From an uncultured Acetatifactor sp. (GTDB lineage Bacteria; Bacillota; Clostridia; Lachnospirales; Lachnospiraceae), in the NCBI GenBank assembly GCA_910585015.1, contig CAJUCT010000017.1, positions 1 through 19,435 of the forward strand: a DNA stretch of 19,435 nucleotides, given 5' to 3'. Shown piece by piece: positions 14,508-19,435 of the stretch. The notes beneath the pieces are model-generated. The model ran no database searches, was not told where the DNA came from, and was given only the letters and a program-made list of their open reading frames with translations. The position numbers were made by a program, and so were the translations under genes. Within the stretch, counting starts at the first letter, position 1; each line of letters begins with the position of its first letter.

Positions 14508-16094
14508 ATGGGAATATATCTTAATCCTAGGAATGATGGTTTTAAGGAAGCAATTCGTTCCGAGATTTATGTGGATAAGACCGGATTGATCGCATGTACC
14601 AACAAATACTTGGGTACAGAGCAAAAATATATATGTGTCAGCAGACCCCGGCGTTTTGGAAAATCTATGGCGCTTAAGATGCTTGCCGCCTATTACAGCT
14701 GTGACTGTGATTCCAGAGGATTATTTGCGGGACTGAAAATAGAAAGAGATCCTACATTTGAGGAAAATCTGAACCGATATAATGTGATTTTCCTAAATAT
14801 GCAGCAGTTTCTGATCCGGGCACGAAGTCAGGATGTAACCGACTATATGGAGCAGATGGTCATCAGTGAACTTCGCGATATATATGGGGAGTTGTTTTCT
14901 GAAAAGGAAACCATTCTGGCCGCCGCGTTGGAACAAATTTATGTTAAAACAAAGAAAAAATTTGTATTTCTGATCGACGAGTGGGATTGTGTGATGCGGG
15001 AGCGGCAGGAATCGGAGGATTTACAGAAACAGTACCTGGATTTCCTGCGTAACCTTCTAAAGGATCAGACCTATGTAGCGCTGGCCTATATGACAGGCAT
15101 TCTTCCGGTAAAAAAATATGGGCAGCACTCCGCGCTGAATATGTTCTGGGAATATTCCATGATAGATCAGGGTTTTTTTGAAGAATATACTGGTTTTACG
15201 GAGACGGAAGTTAAGGAATTGTGTGAAAAGTATGCTATGGATTACGTTGAGACGGGCAGCTGGTATGACGGATATCGACTTACGAAGTTTCGGCATGTCT
15301 ATAATCCAAAATCCGTGGTGGAGGCAATGCACCGCCGTAAGTTTTCTAATTATTGGACATCTACAGAGTCCTATGATGCCTTAAAGCTTTATATGGATTT
15401 GGATTTTGACGGATTGCGGAAGAATATCGTGCAAATGCTGGGCGGGCAACAGATTAAGGTCAACACGCTTAGTTTTCAGAATGACATGCGAAACTTCAGG
15501 ACAAAGGATGATGTGCTGACACTGTTGATTCATCTGGGATATCTCGCTTTTGACTCTGAGAAAGAAGAGGCGTTTATCCCAAACAGGGAGATAGTCAGGG
15601 AGTTTGAAAATGCCATGAGCGTAGGCGGGTGGCCGGAGGTCATGCGTGTCTTGAAAGCCTCCGAAAAGCTGTTGGAGGATACCCTGCGCTGTGACGGGAA
15701 AAGTGTGGCGGAGGGTCTTGACAGAGCCCATACGGAGGTCGCGTCCATCTTAACCTACAATGACGAAAATTCCTTAGGCTGCGCCATCGGCCTGGCATAT
15801 TACAGCGCAAGAAAGGACTACAAGCTTATCCGGGAACTGCCCGCAGGGCATGGATATGCGGATGTTGTATTTCTGCCGCTGCCCTTTTGCGATAAACCGG
15901 CGCTGGTGGTGGAACTGAAATACGATCAGTCCGCCGAGACAGCGCTTTCCCAGATCAAGGACAGAAAATACACCCAGGCGCTGGAGGGATATTCGGGGGA
16001 AGTGTTGTTGGTGGGGGTGAATTATGATAAGGATAATAAGAATAAACCCCACAGCTGTGTGATTGAGAAACTGGTGTATGATGTCGAAGCCTAA
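14508..16094 (+). CDS. AAA-ATPase-like / PD-(D/E)XK nuclease domain protein
   Basis: The 528-residue protein matches the two-part family AAA-ATPase_like plus a C-terminal PD-(D/E)XK nuclease-like domain (DUF1703). The N-terminal part opens LNPRNDGFKEAIRSEIYVDKTGLI, followed by a variant Walker A SRPRRFGKS (45-53) and Walker B FLIDEWD (154-160). The C-terminal part has GYADVVFLP and VVELKYDQS; D452, E469 and K471 fit the nuclease core. Family members are abundant and often multicopy in gut Lachnospiraceae and Bacteroidetes; their role is unknown, with mobility or defence proposed. CGGAGG (14496-14501) sets the start. It looks complete. Codon use appears more AT-rich than the flanking housekeeping genes, consistent with acquisition. 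Confidence 0.88.
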   Translation: MGIYLNPRNDGFKEAIRSEIYVDKTGLIACTNKYLGTEQKYICVSRPRRFGKSMALKMLAAYYSCDCDSRGLFAGLKIERDPTFEENLNRYNVIFLNMQQFLIRARSQDVTDYMEQMVISELRDIYGELFSEKETILAAALEQIYVKTKKKFVFLIDEWDCVMRERQESEDLQKQYLDFLRNLLKDQTYVALAYMTGILPVKKYGQHSALNMFWEYSMIDQGFFEEYTGFTETEVKELCEKYAMDYVETGSWYDGYRLTKFRHVYNPKSVVEAMHRRKFSNYWTSTESYDALKLYMDLDFDGLRKNIVQMLGGQQIKVNTLSFQNDMRNFRTKDDVLTLLIHLGYLAFDSEKEEAFIPNREIVREFENAMSVGGWPEVMRVLKASEKLLEDTLRCDGKSVAEGLDRAHTEVASILTYNDENSLGCAIGLAYYSARKDYKLIRELPAGHGYADVVFLPLPFCDKPALVVELKYDQSAETALSQIKDRKYTQALEGYSGEVLLVGVNYDKDNKNKPHSCVIEKLVYDVEA

Positions 16095-16151
16095 AAACAA
16101 AAGCGGTTGACCAGTCAAGTCACTTGCTGAGAACGTTTCGTAACCGCCTGA

Positions 16152-16170
16152 CTTTTACTGGAAGTAAAGG
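16152..16170 (+). promoter_or_regulatory. hairpin overlapping a ribosome binding site
   Basis: CTTTTACT (16152-16159) pairs with AGTAAAGG (16163-16170), with one G-U pair, around a 3-base loop. The 3' arm covers the first half of the AAGGGAGAG site at 16167-16175 that serves the ATG at 16181, so it could lower translation. No sign of conservation can be seen here. Confidence 0.35.
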
Positions 16171-16180
16171 GAGAGAAAAT

Positions 16181-16471
16181 ATGGGAATGACAGCATGTCA
16201 TATGGAGGCAGATCAAAATTTAATTGAAAGGCTTAAGACAAAATCAGAAGAGGATTTGTTTGAGGCAATGGAGGAACTGGAAGAAGATGATAACGCGCTT
16301 TCCGGCTTCTCGCCGAGGGAACTGGCCCAAAATGATATATATCCCGCAATATGGCATGAGAGTGAAAAAGAAAGCTTGAGAGAAGAGTTAGCGGCGGCAT
16401 TCCATGAGTTAAAGGCATTTTTCAGCGCCATGGCAAGTGACAGCAAAGGGATAGTTATAAGCATTTATTAA
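16181..16471 (+). CDS. internally shortened DUF1877 family protein
   Basis: The 96-residue product begins MGMTACHMEADQNLIERLKTK, the typical N-terminus of DUF1877 (YfbM-like) proteins, and ends FSPRELAQNDIYPAIW...GIVISIY, the typical C-terminus. Full-length relatives are about 160-170 residues, so roughly 65-75 central residues, including the usual DKxWDGLHFLL segment, are missing. The joint lies near residues 39-46 (EEDDNALSGFSP) and keeps the frame. Function of the family is unknown. AAGGGAGAG at 16167-16175 lies 5 bases before the ATG. It is probably a decayed gene that is still translated. It is followed by the 17-bp inverted repeat and the topoisomerase A gene. Confidence 0.75.
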   Translation: MGMTACHMEADQNLIERLKTKSEEDLFEAMEELEEDDNALSGFSPRELAQNDIYPAIWHESEKESLREELAAAFHELKAFFSAMASDSKGIVISIY

Positions 16472-16490
16472 TTTCTCAACACATATCAGT

Positions 16491-16527
16491 GGAATATCGA
16501 AAACATAACATATGTTTTCGATATTCC
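16491..16527. promoter_or_regulatory. perfect 17-bp inverted repeat before the topoisomerase A gene
   Basis: GGAATATCGAAAACATA (16491-16507) and its exact complement (16511-16527) flank the 3-base loop ACA. The repeat ends 16 bases before the ATG and about 7 before the GAGGT ribosome site. No T tract follows, so it is not a standard terminator. It could be an operator, an mRNA 5' stabiliser or a processing site. Confidence 0.85.
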
Positions 16528-16542
16528 GGGAATGAGGTATAA

Positions 16543-18786
16543 ATGGAAGACAACAGCAGAATCATCAGAACAGAATACTCGGAGGAGATGCAGAAGTCCT
16601 TTATCGACTATGCCATGAGCGTTATTATCGCCAGGGCCCTGCCGGATGTGCGGGACGGCTTAAAACCAGTGCAGCGCAGAACTCTCTACGACATGCATGA
16701 GTTGGGCATACGGTATGACAAGCCTTACCGCAAGAGCGCCCGTATCGTCGGTGATACCATGGGTAAATATCATCCCCACGGGGACAGTTCCATCTACGAC
16801 TCCCTGGTGGTCATGAGCCAGGATTTCAAAAAGGGGATGCCTCTCATCGACGGCCACGGCAACTTCGGCAATATTGAGGGGGACGGCGCCGCCGCCATGC
16901 GTTATACGGAGGCAAGGCTTCAGAAGATCACCCAGGAGGCATTTCTTGCGGATCTGGACAAGGATGTGGTGGACTTCATGCCTAACTTTGACGAGACCGA
17001 GAAAGAGCCCACAGTGCTGCCGGTAAAAATTCCCAATTTCCTGGTGAACGGTTCCGAGGGCATCGCCGTGGGCATGGCTACCAGTACGCCGCCCCATAAC
17101 CTGGGGGAGGTCATAGATGCCATGAAAGCCTATATGCTGGATGAAAATATCACCACCAGAGAATTGATGCGTTATATCAAGGGGCCGGATTTCCCCACCG
17201 GCGGGATTGTGACCAACAAGGATGAACTGCTGGAAATCTACGAGACCGGCACCGGCAAAATCAAGATCAGGGGCAAGGTGGAGTACGAGAAATCCAAGGG
17301 TGGTAAGACCAATGTGGTCATCACCGAGATTCCTTATCCCATGATCGGCATGAATATCTCCAAATTTCTGCAGGACGTGGCGGCGCTGGCGGAGAGCAAA
17401 AAGACGCAGGACATCGTGGATATTTCCAACCAGTCCTCCAAGGAGGGCATCCGTATTGTCATAGAACTGCGCAGGGATGCGGACCCGGAGAATTTTGTGA
17501 ATCTGTTGTATAAAAAGACCCGACTGGAGGACACCTTTGGCGTCAACATGTTGGCTATCAGCAAAGGCAGGCCGGAAACACTGGGGCTCAGAGCGGTTCT
17601 GAAGGCAGTGGTTGACTTTCAATATGAAGTGGCCACCCGCAAGTATAGCAACCTGCTGGCCAAGGAACTGGACCGCAAGGAGGTGCAGGAGGGCCTGATC
17701 AAAGCATGTAATGTGATCGACCTGATTATCGAGATTCTGCGGGGGTCCAAGGATAGGGCCATGGCCAAGGATTGTCTGGTAAACGGCAAGGTGGACGGCA
17801 TTAAGTTTAAGTCTAAAGAGTCCAAGATTATGGCCGCCCAGCTGATGTTCTCCGAGAAGCAGGCCAATGCTATCCTGGAGATGCGCCTGTACAAGTTGAT
17901 CGGCCTGGAAATCGAGGCGCTGATCAACGAGCACGAGGAAACCATGGCGAACATCTATCGCTACGAGGACATTTTGGCCCGCAGGGACTCCATGGCCCAG
18001 GTCATCATGAATGAGTTGGAGGAGATCAAGCGGGAATATGGCCGCAAACGCCGCACCGCTATTGAGAATGCCCAGGAGGCCGTCTACAAAGAAAAAGAGA
18101 TCGAAGAGATGGAGATCATGTTCCTGATGGACCGCTTTGGATATGCCAAGACCATCGATATGGCCACCTACGAGCGCAACAAAGAGGCGGCGGACGCCGA
18201 GAACAAATACATCTTCAAGTGTAAGAATACAGGCAAGGTATGCCTGTTCACGGATATCGGCCAGCTGCATACCATCAAGGTCATGGATTTGCCCTTCGGG
18301 AAATTCCGGGACAAGGGTATTCCCATTGACAATGTGAGCAACTATAGTTCCGACAAGGAGCAGATTGTGTTCCTGACCAGCCAGACGGAATTGAATCTGT
18401 GCCGTGTGCTCTTCGTAACGGCCCAGTCCATGATGAAGGTAGTGGACGGCGGCGAGTTCGACGTGAGCAAGCGCACGGTGGCGGCCACCAAACTCCAGGA
18501 AGGGGACAGCGTGGTCAGCATCGTCTGCCTTCATGAGCAGAAACATATCGTACTGCAGACCGGGGAAGGGTATTTCCTGCGGTTTGCCATTGAAGAGATA
18601 CCTGAGAAGAAAAAGGGCGCCGTGGGCGTGAGAGGCATGAAACTAGGTGACAAGGACCTGGTGGAGGGTGTATACTATACTCAGAATGCCATGGAGGCAT
18701 CCATTCAATATAAGAACAGGAATCTGGTGCTGAACAGTCTGAAGCTGGGCAGGCGGGATTCCAAGGGTGTGAAAGTTAGAGGCTAG
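16543..18786 (+). CDS. type IIA DNA topoisomerase subunit A (GyrA/ParC-like)
   Basis: This is the DNA-cleaving subunit that pairs with a GyrB/ParE-type subunit, presumably the product of 7561-9489. In the 747-residue protein the winged-helix domain holds ARALPDVRDGLKPVQRR (30-46), the quinolone-resistance region HPHGDSSIYD with Ser82 and Asp86 (the sensitive-type residues), and AAAMRYTEARL with the DNA-linking Tyr121. A long coiled-coil and tower follow, then a C-terminal beta-pinwheel from about 540. The canonical GyrA box (QRRGGRG) is absent; its place (about 585-600) reads FRDKGIPIDN, so supercoiling activity is doubtful and a topoisomerase IV-like role is likelier. GAGGT at 16534-16538 sets the start. 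rsmD follows 11 bases later. Confidence 0.94.
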   Translation: MEDNSRIIRTEYSEEMQKSFIDYAMSVIIARALPDVRDGLKPVQRRTLYDMHELGIRYDKPYRKSARIVGDTMGKYHPHGDSSIYDSLVVMSQDFKKGMPLIDGHGNFGNIEGDGAAAMRYTEARLQKITQEAFLADLDKDVVDFMPNFDETEKEPTVLPVKIPNFLVNGSEGIAVGMATSTPPHNLGEVIDAMKAYMLDENITTRELMRYIKGPDFPTGGIVTNKDELLEIYETGTGKIKIRGKVEYEKSKGGKTNVVITEIPYPMIGMNISKFLQDVAALAESKKTQDIVDISNQSSKEGIRIVIELRRDADPENFVNLLYKKTRLEDTFGVNMLAISKGRPETLGLRAVLKAVVDFQYEVATRKYSNLLAKELDRKEVQEGLIKACNVIDLIIEILRGSKDRAMAKDCLVNGKVDGIKFKSKESKIMAAQLMFSEKQANAILEMRLYKLIGLEIEALINEHEETMANIYRYEDILARRDSMAQVIMNELEEIKREYGRKRRTAIENAQEAVYKEKEIEEMEIMFLMDRFGYAKTIDMATYERNKEAADAENKYIFKCKNTGKVCLFTDIGQLHTIKVMDLPFGKFRDKGIPIDNVSNYSSDKEQIVFLTSQTELNLCRVLFVTAQSMMKVVDGGEFDVSKRTVAATKLQEGDSVVSIVCLHEQKHIVLQTGEGYFLRFAIEEIPEKKKGAVGVRGMKLGDKDLVEGVYYTQNAMEASIQYKNRNLVLNSLKLGRRDSKGVKVRG

Positions 18787-18797
18787 GAGAAGGATGT

Positions 18798-19352
18798 ATG
18801 AGAGTGATTGCAGGTACGGCGAGGAGTCTGCCATTAAAGACTCCCCAGGGACTGGATACAAGACCAACCACGGACAGAATCAAGGAAACTTTGTTCAATA
18901 TCCTGCAGGGAGATATCCCTGGCTGTGTGTTTGTTGATATGTTCTGCGGCAGCGGCGGCATCGGCATAGAAGCGCTGAGCCGGGGGGCCAGGAAGGCTTA
19001 TTTTGTGGAAAATGCCAAGGAACCCTTAAACTGCCTGGCGGATAACCTGAAATTTACCCGCTTCGAGGACCGGGCGGTGGTTCTCCGGCAGGATGCCGTG
19101 GCGGCTCTGACTGGCATATCGGAAAAAGAGGTGGACATCCTGTTTATGGACCCTCCCTACGGACAGGAGCAGGAAAGGCGGGTGCTGGAAGGACTGCAAA
19201 ACATGCGTTATATAACGGATGATACTCTAATCATTGTAGAGGCGTCTCTGGACACGCATATGGACTATGTGCGGGAGATGGGCTTTTCCGTTGTCCGTGA
19301 AAAAAACTACAAGACCAACAAACATATTTTTATCAAAAAAATGACTGAATAA
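18798..19352 (+). CDS. rsmD: 16S rRNA (guanine966-N2)-methyltransferase RsmD
   Basis: RsmD methylates G966 of 16S rRNA in the assembled small subunit using S-adenosylmethionine. The 184-residue length is normal. Motifs: the RsmD opening MRVIAGTARS, TRPTTDRIKETLFNIL (21-36), the SAM-binding FCGSGGIGIEALSRGA (49-64), acidic ENA (71-73), and the catalytic DPPY (118-121) that sits where N6/N2 methylases place NPPY. AGGAGAAGG just after the topoisomerase stop serves the ATG, and the 11-base gap implies co-transcription with the upstream gene. The coaD gene that often follows rsmD in Firmicutes is not seen in the remaining 83 bases; a weak frame from 19362 runs off the edge. Confidence 0.96.
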   Translation: MRVIAGTARSLPLKTPQGLDTRPTTDRIKETLFNILQGDIPGCVFVDMFCGSGGIGIEALSRGARKAYFVENAKEPLNCLADNLKFTRFEDRAVVLRQDAVAALTGISEKEVDILFMDPPYGQEQERRVLEGLQNMRYITDDTLIIVEASLDTHMDYVREMGFSVVREKNYKTNKHIFIKKMTE

Positions 19353-19435
19353 TAAAATAACATGCGAAATTTTTATTGGATGTTTGACAGCATGTTCCCG
19401 AAAAGTACGCTGATGGATATACGGACGCCTAAAGC

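Noticed and set aside
16660..18546. A 628-codon open frame on the minus strand opposite the topoisomerase A gene
   Set aside because: It is a shadow of the GC-biased third codon positions of the real gene; it has no ribosome site and no recognisable motif.
19384..19412. TTGACA at 19384-19389 as a promoter
   Set aside because: No acceptable -10 box lies 16-18 bases downstream.
19362..19435. Start of coaD or another gene at the right edge
   Set aside because: The frame from 19362 does not resemble CoaD (no GSFDPxTxGH) and has no ribosome site; the opposite strand also shows only a short hydrophobic open stretch, so no call is made.

Overview
The window looks like a chromosomal stretch of a Clostridia-type Firmicute, most likely Lachnospiraceae. 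The evidence is a GerW/YtfJ spore protein, the block rpmB / Asp23 (yloU) / fakA (yloV) / recG in the arrangement known from Firmicutes, a DegV protein, strong Shine-Dalgarno sites (AGGAGG), and accessory families common in Lachnospiraceae. No rRNA, tRNA, CRISPR array, transposase or phage gene was seen.

Layout. (1) 1-1500: a GerW-family gene, a 49-aa membrane peptide and a coiled-coil protein with a C-terminal J-like domain. A terminator that can work in both directions closes this block and the convergent rpmB. (2) 1513-7228: rpmB on the minus strand, divergent from the Asp23 and fakA genes on the plus strand; a terminator; recG with a repeat-derived glycine-rich insert; then a DegV gene with its own strong promoter embedded in the 3' end of recG. 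FakA and DegV are the two kinds of subunit that make up fatty acid kinase. (3) 7229-9489: a leader of about 160 nt and a GyrB/ParE-type topoisomerase subunit. (4) 9490-16542: about 7 kb of accessory DNA separating that gene from its presumed partner. It holds a ~155-bp inverted-repeat element, a small unknown protein, a HAD phosphatase, a response-regulator stub, a secreted protein with a duplicated domain, a GNAT/P-loop-kinase chimera, a cysteine hydrolase, a broken gene resembling Imm26, an AAA-ATPase/PD-(D/E)XK protein and an internally shortened DUF1877 protein. (5) 16543-19352: a GyrA/ParC-type subunit, preceded by a perfect 17-bp inverted repeat, and rsmD. The last 83 bases hold no recognisable gene.

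The main theme is gene decay by deletion and fusion in region 4: four separate genes there are truncated, fused, internally deleted or interrupted, while the housekeeping genes on both sides look intact. Short tandem duplications also reshape the ends of two otherwise normal genes (recG and the J-domain gene). I do not see a convincing new multi-gene system. The most unusual items are the structured repeat at 9529-9681, the inverted repeat at 16491-16527, the GNAT/kinase chimera and the RecG insert.
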